Below are positions 8,601-19,600 of a stretch of DNA of 64,000 nucleotides, piece after piece. The DNA lies in contig NZ_BOPF01000016.1 in the NCBI RefSeq assembly GCF_016863615.1, forward strand, positions 1 through 64,000. The letters are read 5' to 3'. How positions within the stretch are numbered: the stretch's first letter is position 1; the number at the start of each line of letters is the position of its first letter. The notes under the pieces are model-generated. The model ran no database searches. It had not been told where the DNA came from and was given only the letters and a program-made list of their open reading frames with translations. The stretch is from Virgisporangium aliadipatigenens (GTDB lineage: Bacteria > Actinomycetota > Actinomycetes > Mycobacteriales > Micromonosporaceae). Made by a program: the position numbers and the translations under genes.

Positions 8601-9783
8601 GATCGACGAGCTCGAACCGGTGGTCACCGAGATCGCGGTGCGCGGCCTCGGTGTCGGTGTGCACGTCGTGCTCACGACCAACCGGTGGATGGAGTTCCGG
8701 CCGGCGCTGCGCGACGCGATCGGTACCCGGATGGAGTTCGCCATCAACGATCCGAGCGACTCCGACATCGCGCGGCGGATGCAGAAGGTCATGCCGAAGA
8801 ACGCGCCGGGGCGCGCGCTGATCCCGCCGGGGGCGTTCGCGCACATCGTGCTGCCGCGCCTCGACGGGCAGGACAACGACGAGGGGCTGCGGGCCGCGCA
8901 GGACGAGGCGCTGCAGCGCATCACCGCCGCGTGGCCGGGCCCGGGTGCGCCCGCCGTGCGGATGCTCCCGGACCGGATCATGGTCAGCGAACTGCCGCAG
9001 CTGGCGGACCGCTCGCCGGACGCCGTTCCGCTCGGCATCGGCGAACCGGAGCTGGACACGGTGACGCTGGACCTGACGGGCACCGACGCGCACCTGCTCA
9101 TCGCCGGCGACACCGCCAGCGGGAAGACCGAGCTGCTGCGCACCTGGATGCGCGGGCTGGCCCGGGAGCGTTCCGCGTGGGAGGTGCGGATCGTGCTGGT
9201 CGACTACCGGCGTTCGCTGCTCGGTGTCGTTCCCGAGGATCATCTCGGGGCGTACGCCGCCGACTCGAACGCGGCCCGGGTCTACGCGGAACAGGTCGCG
9301 GAGAAGCTCCGCGAGCGGATGCCCCCGCCGGACGTGACGCCGCGCCAGCTGAAGAACCGCGACTGGTGGGAAGGGCCGGACATCTACGTCGTCGTCGACG
9401 ACTACGACCTGATGGGCGGCGGCGGTCCGACCCAGTCCCCGCTGGGGCCGCTGATGGAGTTCATCCCGCACGCCCGCGACGTCGGCCTGCACCTGGTGCT
9501 CGCGCGCCGGGTGGCCGGCATGTCCCGCGCCACGATGACCGACCAGTTGCTCAACCGGATCCGCGAACTCGGCTGCATCGGCATCGTCCTGTCCGGCGAC
9601 CCGCGCGAGGGCTACATCATCGGCACCGAACGGGCGATGTCCCGCCCGGCGGGTCGCGGCGTGCTCATCCGGCGCGGGCAGCCGCGGGCGCTGTTCCAGG
9701 CGGCGCTGGAGGACGAGGACGAGTACGACGACGGCGGCGACGAGGTGTACGCCTCCTCGGCCCGGGAGGAGAGCCCGGTCTGA
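5695..9783 (+). CDS. eccC: Type VII secretion FtsK/SpoIIIE-family ATPase EccC
   Basis: 1362 residues, the full length of a fused EccCa-EccCb protein. Two membrane helices lie at ~37-56 and ~62-81, followed by three FtsK-like ATPase domains. D1 has an intact Walker A GATGSGKS (492-499) and Walker B LMIIIDEF (606-613). D2 has a degenerate P-loop GAPRSGRS (850-857, Arg for Lys) and LLVDNW in place of an acidic pair. D3 has GDTASGKT (1138-1145) and VVVDDYD. In studied EccC proteins D1 does the essential ATP hydrolysis, and the later domains bind the C-terminal signal of WXG100 substrates. It anchors at the membrane as the motor of the ESX/type VII channel. It lies 38 bp after the AAA+ gene in the same direction, so it is probably in the same transcript, and ends at a hairpin shared with a convergent gene. 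EccB, EccD, EccE and MycP partners must lie outside this window or be replaced. Confidence 0.97.
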   Translation: MSRMTFHRPARFMPPATPSDKVVLPVPPEVRQSQNNLMNMVLPLLTSLGIAGYMLAYGQRRLIALAILFAVVAVATTVGMRIQNKSNEKRATLRQRSRYRSLLSETRSRAREVASTQRMLAAWAHPAPDRLLPIAEAGRRVWERRQADPDFLKVRLGVGDAELSTPLQVGTRLDPMADYDWEALRAARKLVDRVGKVGGQPFVLDLATCGVLSILGPTDRRFGVARALLSQVAVLHAPDDVLIAVDGSGGREWNWTKWLPHTQEPERRGRAGVVPLVASGPEGIVDFLHGELERRGEAHSARRMQIGGDRNAAPKQQRLVVLFTSFDPKSEWGRSALLRSLLEAAGPQYGITLVFLGARESDEPARVDVRLRVETDGAVTLAGRTSLSVGAEAAGSVADRVERQLAELIARRLCPLTLNDEEDRRLARTVSFTETLLGPNGLEDDLTSRWVSHDSDRLLKVPIGTDGSGQLVVLDVKESAQGGSGPHGLIVGATGSGKSELLRTLVSGLALAHSPELLSFVMVDFKGGATFAQLTELPHVAGMITNLADDAALIERVQAALVGEQQRRQEMLRDAGNLDSIREYHLRRAAGSTNTDGSPLEPMPYLMIIIDEFAELLSSVPEFVDLFVQIGRVGRSLGMHLLLATQKLEEGRLRGLDSHLSYRICLRTFSAQESRIVIGTQDAYRLPPIPGSAYLKVDERIYQRLRVAHVSAPYVSPEERANLPGGPTDPVLFDLREGPPVEDGSEEEDGISPMAGPGERTQLNVMVERLRNAAQPTRQVWLPPLPPAVSLDLLIGPTAADPLRGYHATMWQLHGSLKSAIGVIDLPVQQLQQPLIVDFAGPHGHLAMVGAPRSGRSTALRTMMMTMMLTHTPDEVQFYAVDFGGESLHSFAVAPHVGGVAGRLDPDRVRRLIADVGSVIGHRERLFRELGIDSIAEFRSRRDAGRLPEGTRAADIFLLVDNWGSLRSEIDELEPVVTEIAVRGLGVGVHVVLTTNRWMEFRPALRDAIGTRMEFAINDPSDSDIARRMQKVMPKNAPGRALIPPGAFAHIVLPRLDGQDNDEGLRAAQDEALQRITAAWPGPGAPAVRMLPDRIMVSELPQLADRSPDAVPLGIGEPELDTVTLDLTGTDAHLLIAGDTASGKTELLRTWMRGLARERSAWEVRIVLVDYRRSLLGVVPEDHLGAYAADSNAARVYAEQVAEKLRERMPPPDVTPRQLKNRDWWEGPDIYVVVDDYDLMGGGGPTQSPLGPLMEFIPHARDVGLHLVLARRVAGMSRATMTDQLLNRIRELGCIGIVLSGDPREGYIIGTERAMSRPAGRGVLIRRGQPRALFQAALEDEDEYDDGGDEVYASSAREESPV

Positions 9784-9803
9784 GCCGGGCGCCGGCACGC
9801 GAA

Positions 9804-9844
9804 AGCGGCGCGCCGCCTCCGGAATCCCGGGGCGGCGCGCCGCT
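9804..9844. terminator. Strong hairpin between convergent genes (bidirectional terminator)
   Basis: AGCGGCGCGCCGCC (9804-9817) and GGCGGCGCGCCGCT (9831-9844) are a perfect 14 bp inverted repeat with a 13-base loop. It sits 20 bp after the eccC stop and 12 bp after the stop of the opposing gene. There is no long U-tract, as is common in actinomycetes, so this is probably a shared intrinsic-like terminator. Confidence 0.85.
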
Positions 9845-9856
9845 GGCGTCAACGGG

Positions 9857-10513
9857 TCAGCCGTTGCCGATCTTCGGCGGTGGCGGCATCGTGGCGGTGA
9901 TGTCGGCGGCGACGTAGGCCTGTGCGGCCTCGTTGAGGCACTGCACGAATTCGCCGACGATGAAGATGGCGTTGGCGGCCGCGGCGAGCGCGTTCTCCAT
10001 CATGTCGCCGTACTCCACGGCCTGTTCGGGCTTGGCGCCGAGGAGGTTGTCCGTGTTCATGTGCTGGACCTGGACGTTGAGGCCCTCGGTGGCGATCTCC
10101 ACCCAGCCCGGGGGAATGCGGGGCTGGAAGATGCTGTCGTGCACGAGGCCGTCGTTGCCCGCGGTGCCCTTGCGCGCCTGGACGTAGCTGCGCAGCGCCA
10201 TGTAGTCGGAGATCTGCGTCTTCAACTCGCCGAGCAGGCCGTTCTCCATGTCCCGCAACTGGCCCGGGCGCACCGTCCAGGCGGCGTGGACGGGTGGCTC
10301 CTTGGCCTCCTGGCCCTTCGCGTCCTTGTCGATCTTCTTGTCGGGAAGGTGCGGGGCGTCGGTCCACTGCTGGGTGAGTTCCGGCATGTAGGCATCCGGA
10401 ATGTCCTTGTGCTCCTCCGGCGGCGGAGGCGTCTCGGTTTCCTCGTCGTCGTCGGGCAGGTAGTCGTTGTTGTTGATGTTCGGATCGGGGTTGTACCCCG
10501 GATCTTCGGCCAC
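9857..10513 (-). CDS. WXG100-like candidate type VII substrate with YxxxD tail
   Basis: 218 residues from GTG 10513, chosen because GGAAGG lies 10 bases upstream; an earlier GTG at 10579 has no such site. The first ~75 residues are disordered and acidic or proline-rich (DDDEETETPPPPEEH). The rest looks like two long helices linked by IPPGW, ending EAAQAYVAADI, which holds an exact YxxxD (Y-V-A-A-D) followed by a short Pro-rich tail. That is the C-terminal export signal known for ESX substrates. The gene is convergent with eccC and divergent from the 7242-codon gene, whose own head is WXG100-like, so the two may form the usual WXG heterodimer. The fold assignment rests on helix pattern and signal, not on a recognised family name. 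An EspG-like chaperone is an alternative. Confidence 0.7.
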   Translation of the reverse strand: MAEDPGYNPDPNINNNDYLPDDDEETETPPPPEEHKDIPDAYMPELTQQWTDAPHLPDKKIDKDAKGQEAKEPPVHAAWTVRPGQLRDMENGLLGELKTQISDYMALRSYVQARKGTAGNDGLVHDSIFQPRIPPGWVEIATEGLNVQVQHMNTDNLLGAKPEQAVEYGDMMENALAAAANAIFIVGEFVQCLNEAAQAYVAADITATMPPPPKIGNG

Positions 10514-10685
10514 GAGAACACCGCCTTCCACAGACTGCGGGGATTGAAGTCCACTGTGGACGCGCGGACCGCGTCCCACCAGGTCCCAGTTCGGGTGACC
10601 GTTCGTGGAAGGGACATGGGACTGCCGGCCCGGGGCCGTCGCGATCGATACTCGGGTCGGTTACCGGAGTGGATGGTGGTGTGGC
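10514..10685. promoter_or_regulatory. Divergent promoter region between the WXG-like gene and the giant gene
   Basis: 172 bp between divergent starts, the only sizeable non-coding stretch here. It holds the 13 bp palindrome GTCCACTGTGGAC (10549-10561), 36 bp from the minus-strand start, which could be an operator or one copy of a dispersed genomic palindrome. A possible -10 (GATACT, about 10647) precedes the plus-strand start, with no convincing -35. The GTG at 10686 has only a weak GGTGG upstream. Confidence 0.4.
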
Positions 10686-13600
10686 GTGGCGCAATCCGAC
10701 TGGACCGACTGGGGCCCGAGACCGGGCGAATCCTGGCCGCCGGTCCTTTACGCCACCGACGAATACGACCGGTTCCATCCCGCCGACGCGGACACCGGCG
10801 CGCTCGAACTGCTCGCCGTCGAATTCGACGAGCAGGCGACGCGTCTGTACAACCTGCAGAACTCGATGCAGTGGCGGGCCAACTCGCTCAACTGGTGGGG
10901 CGACGCCGGCGGGCAGATGCGCCGGGCGTCGGTCGTCATCCAGAACATGCTCGGTCAGGCGGCGGCGTTCCAGCAGGACGTCGCCGAGGCGATCCGGGAA
11001 CTCATCGCGGAGATCAAGAAGGGCCAGAAGCAGCGCGAGTCCGAACTGATCATCCAGATCGTCTTCATCGGTCTGATGATCCTGGGCCTGGCCCTGGCGG
11101 CGTTGAGCGGCGCCATCTCGGCCATCGCGATGGTCATGAACATGGCGTTCAGCCGGCTCGCGCAGTTCCTGGGGCAGCTGCTCACCACCATCCTGCGGAT
11201 CAGCATCCCGAACGCCATCCCGGGCTTCCTCGCCGGTGCGCTCCTCGGCGGCTTCTCGGCGACCATCACGTCGTTCGCGGTGCAGGGCATCGTGCACGGC
11301 ATCCGGGGCACCGAGTTCAAGCCGGACGCGGTCAACGAAATCGTCAACACGCTGACCGGCATGGCCATGGGTGGCGCGTTCGGTGCCGCCTTCGCGCCGA
11401 AGGGGTCGAACCCCAACGCGTTCCACATGAAGTGGGACTGGCAGCTGTTCAAGCTCCCGCAGTACCGCAACTACGAGACCGGCCTCACCGGCACGTCCGG
11501 TATCAACGGCACCGGCGGCGCGGGCAACACGACCGGCCTCAGCGGCACCGGGAACCCGCTGCCGAGCGGCGGGCCCACGGGAGCGGGCGCGTTCCCGCAC
11601 AACCCGGGCGGCCAGAACGGCCTCCGTGGCGGCAACGTCCCCAGCCCGCCCGCGCTGCCGCACAACACCGGGGGCGTGGAGGCGCCGTCCTCGGCCGCCG
11701 GCCGCGACATCAACACGAGTTCCTCCGGCGGTGGCGGAACGGCCGGGCTCGGCAGCAAGGTCAACGCCGGGCACAACGCACCGCCGCAGCAGCAGCACAT
11801 CCCGAGCAACAGCCGCCCGGCCTCCCCGGTGGACGCCACGGCGACGCCGTCGCCGACCCCGGGCAGCACCCGGGCCAACACGCCGGTGCACTTCGAGGCG
11901 TCGCCGAGCAACTCGCGGCCGGTCAGCCCGATCGACTTCGACTCCGCGCCGCCGACCCGTTCGGTGAGTCCGGACAGCCACACCTCCCTGCCGGCCAACC
12001 AGCCGCACGGCAGCGGAAACGCGCCGCTGCCCGGCAAGAACACGCCGATGCCGAGCCGGCTGGGCCCCGACCCGCACGAGCACAGTTCGATCCAGTCGCA
12101 CCTCCCGGTCCGCGACGGGGTCGACGGCCAGCAGGGCCTCTCGGGCGGGTTGCACACGCCGCAGCCGCCGTCGCGCGGCACCACCCCGGACCCGCACCAC
12201 CTCAACAACCAGCGCCAGATCGACGACCTGACGCAGCACAACGGCTTCACCAACGGCCGGCAGGGGTTCGAGGGTTCGCCGACGCCGCAGCCGCCGGTGT
12301 CGCGCGCCGCCACGCCGCACGATCCGCCGCAGCAGCGCAACGAGGTGCACCTCAACGGCACCGACGGGGCGGGGCTCGGCGGCCTGCACGCGCCGCACTC
12401 GCGCGGCAACAGCCCCGCCCCCGAGGCACACACGCCGCTGAACCCGCGCAACGCGGTCAACAACGGCCCGGATCCCAACGACGTCAACGTGCGGCAGTCG
12501 TTCGGCGGGGACCGGAGCGGGTCGAACACGCCCGTCGAGACCCCGCCGAACCGGCCGGGAGTCAACGAGACCGGCTCCGGCAGCACCCCGCACGTGCCGT
12601 CCCGGCGGCCGAACTCCGGCAACGAGAGCGTCAGCGGCAACGAACACCTGTCGAGCACGTCGCGTTCGGAGACCTCCACGCCGTCGCTGCGGCAGGGCGA
12701 CCTGGACTCCGGTGTCGCCACGCCGGTGGACCCGCGCGTGCTCGGCGGCAAGAACGGCACCGCGCACCCCGCGACGCCGGAACAGCCGCAGCGGACCGTG
12801 TTCGCCGACACCCCGCTCGTGCGGCCGACGCCGACCCGGCCGGGCGGCTCGGAGGGCGGCGTGCACACGCCGACGCGTCAGGGCACGCCCGAGCCCGATG
12901 CGCACTCGACGACACCGGTGCCGCGCGGCCCGAACGGGCAGGTGCGCGGCGACGCCGACGTCACCGACCACCACTCGTCGTCCGGTCGCACCGACGCGGC
13001 GGACCTCGACGCGTCGCGGCCGTCCAGCCGCGCCGGCGACGAGCACGTGGCGTCGAGCCGGGCCGACGCCGACTCGCTCTACTCGGGGCGTTCGCAGACG
13101 CCGCCGCCGCGCTCCGAGGTGCCGGAGACGTCGCTGGTCCAGCGTTCGCACACGCATTCCGGTGACTCGTCGACGTCCCCGAACGCCGCCGACGGCAGCG
13201 CGCCGACGAAGCCCGGCGGCGACCGGAAGCCGGACTACACGCCGGACTCCCGCACGATCGAGTCGTACCAGACGACCCTCGGCCGGCGGATGAACCACTT
13301 CGAGGGCGACCGGGCCAAGCTCAACGAGTACACCCGCACCTACGCCGACAACCTGGTCGAGATGCGGGCCCGCGGAACGCATCCGGAGCAGCGCGTCGAC
13401 AAGGCGATCGCCGACTTCCAGCGCACCTCGAAGAACGGCGGCGACCTCAGCCCCGAGTCGGCGAAGGCGGTGCGCGACGGGGCGATCCGCCGTTTCGAGA
13501 ATCTCCAGTCCGAGAACGCCGCGATCGGCATCAAGCCGAAGCTCTGGAAGATGGAGAACGACGTCGACCGGGCGCTCACCGGCATCAAGAAGGAGCTGCA

Positions 13601-16600
13601 GAGCCACGCGAGCCTCGACGGTGCGCAGGTGCGCGCCCGGCAGGACTTCGACACGGCGTTCGACAAGCACAACGCGGCCAACCCGGGCAACAAGCTGACC
13701 GGCGGGGAGAAGGTCACCGGCGCCGACGGGACGGTGACCCGCCAGAGCGGCGGCGACTACTCCGTCATGCTCGACAAGCACCTGCGCGACATCACCGACG
13801 GGCACGCCGCGAGCTTCAAGGGCAAGTTCGGCAACCCGGCCGAACGGTTCCGGGCGCAGGAGGCGGAGATCCAGCAGCGCCTGCCCGACCGGCTCGCCGA
13901 GCAGGAGCGCATCAAGGACTTCATGAGCACCCGCTTCGCCGACGAGCTGAAGCAGTGGAAGACGAACAACAACATCAAGCACGACGACGCCGCCGCGACG
14001 CCGTGGGCGAAGCGGGTCGAGAGCGAGTTCCCGAACAGCATCCGCGGCGAGGACGGGCCGACGTCGTCGCGTCCGGCCGACCGGGCCGAGTGGGAGAACG
14101 CCGCCGCGCAGAAGGCCCAGGAGCGCTTCACCGCCGAGCACAAGGCGTTCCAGCAGCGGCAGGCCGACGAGGCACTGATCGACGAGATGCTCAAGGCGCA
14201 CCCGCGCGGCAAGGGCACGTTCGACCAGTCGTACAGCCTGATGGTGACGGAGTTCAAGCTCAACAACCCGGCGCTGGCGAAGAACTTCACCAAATCGCAC
14301 GAGGCCGAGCTGCGGGCGGACTATCTGCAGAGTTCGGTGCGGGCCGGGATCGGCGCGAAGAAGTCCGCCGGGCCGGACGGCGACCACGCCGCCGCGTGGG
14401 GCCGCCGGCAGGACGCCATCGACGGGCGCACGGCCGACCGGATCGTGGTCAAGGCGGAGACCGCCCGGCAGATCACGTCGACCCGCGCCGCCATCGAGTC
14501 CCGGTACGGGATCGAGCTGACGCCGGAGCAGATCCACCGCGTCGAGTTCGAGCAGAACCGCGCGATGGACCGGGCGTACCGGGACGCGTTCGGGGACAAT
14601 CCGGGGGAACTGGCGTCGCGGACGGGCGCCCGCGGCGAGCAGAGCCGGTCGTGGCGCCTGTGGGAGCAGCACAAGAGCAGCCTCGACAAATCGCTCGAGG
14701 TGCGCATGGTGCACGAGGCCAACCTCGACACGATGCTCGCCACGGCCGGGCGCGACTTCGGCCGCCTGATGGGCCGCACCGAACGGCCCCGCTTCGACAT
14801 CACCGAACGCGACATGGCGTTCCTCCAGGGCCGCTACCGCAGCGAGATCATCGACGCGTACACCAGGCGCTTCGGCAACGACGGCGACGACATCCGCAAC
14901 TGGTCCTCGCACGAAGGCTCGACCGGCAACACGTTCGGCCGCGAGGTCGACGCGCGCCGGCGCCTGCTGCCCGACCACCCCGCGTGGGACCTGCCGCTGG
15001 GCAACAGGCTGAACTCGCTGAAGATGGAGCAGGGCTGGACCTTCGAGCTGTACCGCTTCGGCGACAGGATGGTCGGCTGGGTGAAGCCGCCCAAGCCCCA
15101 CGCCGACACCGTCTTCGACGTCGAGTCGGGCAGCGTCGCCACCGGCAACCGCGGCTTCACGATGGTCGTCGGCGACCACGGCGTGCCGGTGCCGAACGAG
15201 GTCGTGCGCCAGGCGACGGCGATGTACGAGACGATGCCGAAGAACACCAGGGTGCACATCTTCGGCGACGTCGGCGACCTGCCGGCCGGGACGCGTCCCG
15301 GGTTCGGCGACCGGACACCGGGCGGCACCCGGCCGGCCGACGGCACGGGTGCGCCCGCCGGCGCATCCCACGGCGGCGGTCTCCGGCCGCGGCCCGAGGG
15401 CTCCGACGCCGCCACGATGCCGCGCCCCGCCGACAACGGGGTCACCATCCGGGCGACCGGCGCCGAGGTGCGCCTCGACGTCCTGACCCCGAACTGGCAG
15501 CGCGACGGCGGCTGGTCCGCGCTGCGCGGCGACGACGGTCAGATCACGACGATGGTGGGCCCCAACGGCACGCTGTTCCACTTCAGGGAAGGCACGCTGG
15601 AGTCGGTCCGTTTCGAGGGCACGAACATCACCGTGCGCACCGGCACGTTCGACCTCTCCGGGCGGGGCGCCGCGCACGACGCGACACTGCCCATGTGGCG
15701 CCCCGAACTGTCGGAGCGCGCGAAGGGCGTGTGGACGGACACGTTCGGCGGCGGGCAGGTGATCCGCTCGCAGGCGCCGGACAGGTTGACGAGCTTCGAC
15801 ACCTTCGTCGACGGCCGGCCGACCGCGGGCTCGTTCCGCGGCGACCGGTTCACGATCGAGTGGGGTGACCGCGCCGTGCTGAAGTTCGGCGACGGGCGGT
15901 CGCTGGAGTTCGACGGGACGCGGCTGACGAAGCTGGTCGAGGCCGACGGGCGGGTGCTCGCCGACGGGGCCGGGTCGCTGACGTACCGGGTGCCGGGCGG
16001 CGTGGAGGTGGAGTTCCTCGACGGGAAGCTGGTGCGTGCCGGCGACCGCGTCACCACGTTCCACGCGTTCGACCGGGACTCCCGTGGCACCTACGGCCTG
16101 TACCGGCCGGGCGGGCCGGACGACGCGCGGATCGGGCCGGCGCGGGCCGGGGAGACCTCCTTCGACGTCACCTACCACCCGGACGGCGGCTGGACGCGCA
16201 ACTACGCCGACGGCACCCGGGTCAGCGCCGACCCGACCGGGCTGCACATCGTCCGGATCACCCCGGACCGCCACGAGACCCACTACGTCGGCCGGACGAA
16301 GATCTTCGACAGTGCCGACTCCCGGCCGCCGTCCAACATCCGGCACGACGCGGACGGCCGCGTCGTCGGCTCGCAGGTGCCCTTCGAACCGTGGCGCCCG
16401 GACGTGCCCACCAGCGGTCCGGAGGGGACCGCGCTGTGGAAGCCGAAGCGTGCGGCGTCGGGTGACCTGGAACGGCTGGTGTCGCCGCGCGGCACGATCT
16501 ATTCGCAGTTCGGTCGCGGCGGCGTGCCGGGGCAGGGCGTCTTCGACGGGGAGCACTTCACCGTCGCGCGGACCGGCTACGACGTGCCGGCGCGGGTGCG

Positions 16601-19600
16601 TTCGGAGGGGCTGGAGTTCGACTACTGGCGGCCGGGCATGCGCGCCGGCGTGCTGGAGGGCGACCGGGGCAACCTGCCGCGCGGCTGGTCCGTCTCGCGC
16701 GGCGGCGGGATCGGGGATCTGGTGGTGCGCTCGCCGAACGGCGTGGAGTACCACGGCTTCGACGCCGCGGGCATGCCGAGCCGCGGCAAGGTGCCGGGCG
16801 GGCCGACGTTCGAGGTGCTGGCGATCGGCAAGCGGATGGTGCCGTTCGACTTCTGGCGCACGCCCGAGCAGGGGCGCCCGTCCGGCTGGGAGGTCGAGGG
16901 CGACGCGACCAACCCGACCAAGGTGACGACCGCCAACAAGGCGGTGTTCAGCAACTTCAAGGACAAGCTGCCCGGGCAGGTCACGCTCCGGGACGGCCGG
17001 ACCCTGTCGATGACCGCCGAGCCCGACGGGTCGATCACCTACGGGCTGCCCGACGGGCGGCGCGTCTCGGTCACCGTCGACGCGGACGGTTCGGCCGCCG
17101 TGCGTTTTCCCTCGGGGGAACTGGCGCAGGTGCGCACCGGCCGCTCCGGCGAACTGCCGACGCACAACGGGTTCGAGGGCGACCTGGTCTCGCACGTGCT
17201 CAGCAACCGCAAGGTCGTCACGGTGCGCAGCGTCGCGGGCGACTCGGCGGACGGCGTGGCCCAGGGGCGCCCGTGGCGGTTCTTCGACGGGCGGCGCTCG
17301 TTCATCGACGGGCAGGAGTCGCTCACGTACCGGCTGCCGGGCGGGCGCGAACGCGAGTTCATCGACGGCGAGATCGTGCGCGGCGCCGACGGGCGGGGTT
17401 CCCGCTTCGACACGTTCGACGGCGCGAACCGGGGGCTGCGCGGCAGCTACGAGGCACCCGACGCGCAGGCGCAGCGGCAGGTCGGGGCGGCCGGTGACGG
17501 GCTGCGCCGGTTCGACACGAACTACCAGAACGAGGGCCGGATCGTCCGGACCTACGACGACCGCACGACGGTCACCGTCGACAACACCGGCGCGGTCATC
17601 CGGCGCACGCCCGACGGCGGCGTGACGCGCTCGCAGGACCCGGCGTTCAACGGCTCGACGGCGCCGCGCCCGAACGCCCCCGCGCCCACCGTGCACGACG
17701 GCGACCTGCGGCTCACCATCCCCGGGCTGAACGTCCGCTACGACGTCTTCGACCGGATCCTGCACCGGCTGGTGCCCTTCGACGCGTGGCACGCCGACGG
17801 CGCGCTGCGGGTGCGCGGGGAGTGGGTGCCCAAGTACGACGCCAAGGGCAAGTTGGAGTCGCTCACCTCGCCGAACGGCACGGTGTACTCGAGGTTCAAC
17901 CGGGACGGCGTGCCCGCGCAGGGTGTGCACCAGGGCGAACGCTTCACCGTGCTGCGCACCACGTTCGACGTGCCCGCCCGGGTGGAGTCGGCCGGGTTCA
18001 GGTTCGACTACTGGACCGCGGACATGCGCGGGGGGCTGCTCCCCAAGGGCTGGACGCCGCAGCACGACACGCACGGCACCCTGGTGTCGGTCCGGTCGCC
18101 CGGCGGCGTGACCTACTCGCACTTCACCGGCGACGGCGGCGCCACGCGGGGCAGCCTGCCGGACGGGCCGGACTTCACGGTCAGCGTGCTCAGGGAACCG
18201 ACCGTGAAGTTCGACCTGTGGCGCACGCCCGAGCAGGGGCGCCCGGACGGGTGGGAGGTCACCGGCGACGCGGGCAGGCCGACGTCGGTGACGACCGTGG
18301 ACGGCACGATCTACTCCGGCTTCAACTCCAGGGGCCCGACCAGGGTCGAACTGCCCGACGGGCGCAAGCTCAGGATGGAGATCGACAAGGACGGCGCCGT
18401 CACCTACAGGCTGCCGAACGACCGCCAGGTCACCGTCACCCACGAGGCCGACGGCACGGCGACGGTGCGGCTGCCCGAGGGGCGCACCGCGCGGGTGGGC
18501 AAGGGCGAGCAGGCCGACTTCCCGGTCAAGGACGGCAAGGGCGACCAGACGCGCTTCACCTTCGACGACGGCACCACGCTCGACGTGGCGACGTTCCGCT
18601 ACGACCGGATCGTCGAGAAGACGCACACCCCGACGACGACCGGCCGGCCGACCCGCTTCTTCGACGGCCTGCGGACCTGGGAGGAGGGGACGCATTCGCT
18701 GACCTACCGGATGGCGGGCGGTCAGGAGCGCGAGTTCATCGGCGGCGAACTGGTGCGCAGCGTGGACGGGCGCGGCTCGCGGTTCGACACGTTCGACACC
18801 GCCGGGCGTGGGCAGGACGGCAGCTACCGGTTCCAGTCGGCCGGCAACGACCGGGTGATCGGCGCCGCCGACCCGAAGTCGACGGTGCACCGGTTCAGCA
18901 CCGAGTACGGGTCCGACGGCTCGATGGTGCGCACCTACACGGACGGCACGAAGATCACGTTCGCCGGACGAAACAAGATCATCCGGCAGGCGCCGAACGG
19001 CGACGAGACGGTCTTCGTCGACAACAAGCCGCAGGGCGGCCCCGGTGGCGCCGTCGCGAACCGCGGCACCGGCGTCAACTACTGGCGCACCTACAACTTC
19101 GACCCGTTCTTCAAGGCCGAGATCGCGCGGGTGGGGGGCGACTGGCGGACCACGTACACCGCGGACGGCCGCCTCGACACGATGCTCTCGCCGCACGGCA
19201 CGCAGTACCGGGTGTTCGGCGCGGAGCGGGTGCCGTCCGAGGCGCTGACCTACACCGGCGAACGCATCGTCGTGCGGCAGACCCGGTTCGACGTGCCGGC
19301 CCGGGTGCGTTCGGAGGGGCTTGAGTTCGACTTCTGGCGGCCGGACATGCGCGCCGCGCCGCGGGCCGGCGAGGCGTCGACGCTGCCCGCGGGGTGGAAG
19401 TCGACGTTCGACGGCAACGGCGCGCTGACGGTGCGCTCGCCGAAGGGCGTGACCTACACGGAGTTCACCGGGGAGGGGTTGCCCACCCGTGGCGTGCTCA
19501 CCGACGGGCGGGACTTCAGCGTCTCGTTCGCCGAGGGCAAGGTGGTGCCCTTCGAGTTCTGGCGCACGCCCGAGCAGGGGCGTCCCGCCGGTTGGGAGGT

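Noticed and set aside
10514-10579. GTG 10579 as the start of the WXG-like gene
   Set aside because: No ribosome site upstream; GTG 10513 has GGAAGG at suitable spacing.
10605-10685. Upstream GTG 10605 as the giant's start
   Set aside because: The added 27 residues are unlike a WXG100 N-terminus and occupy the divergent promoter region. GTG 10686 leads straight into the conserved head.
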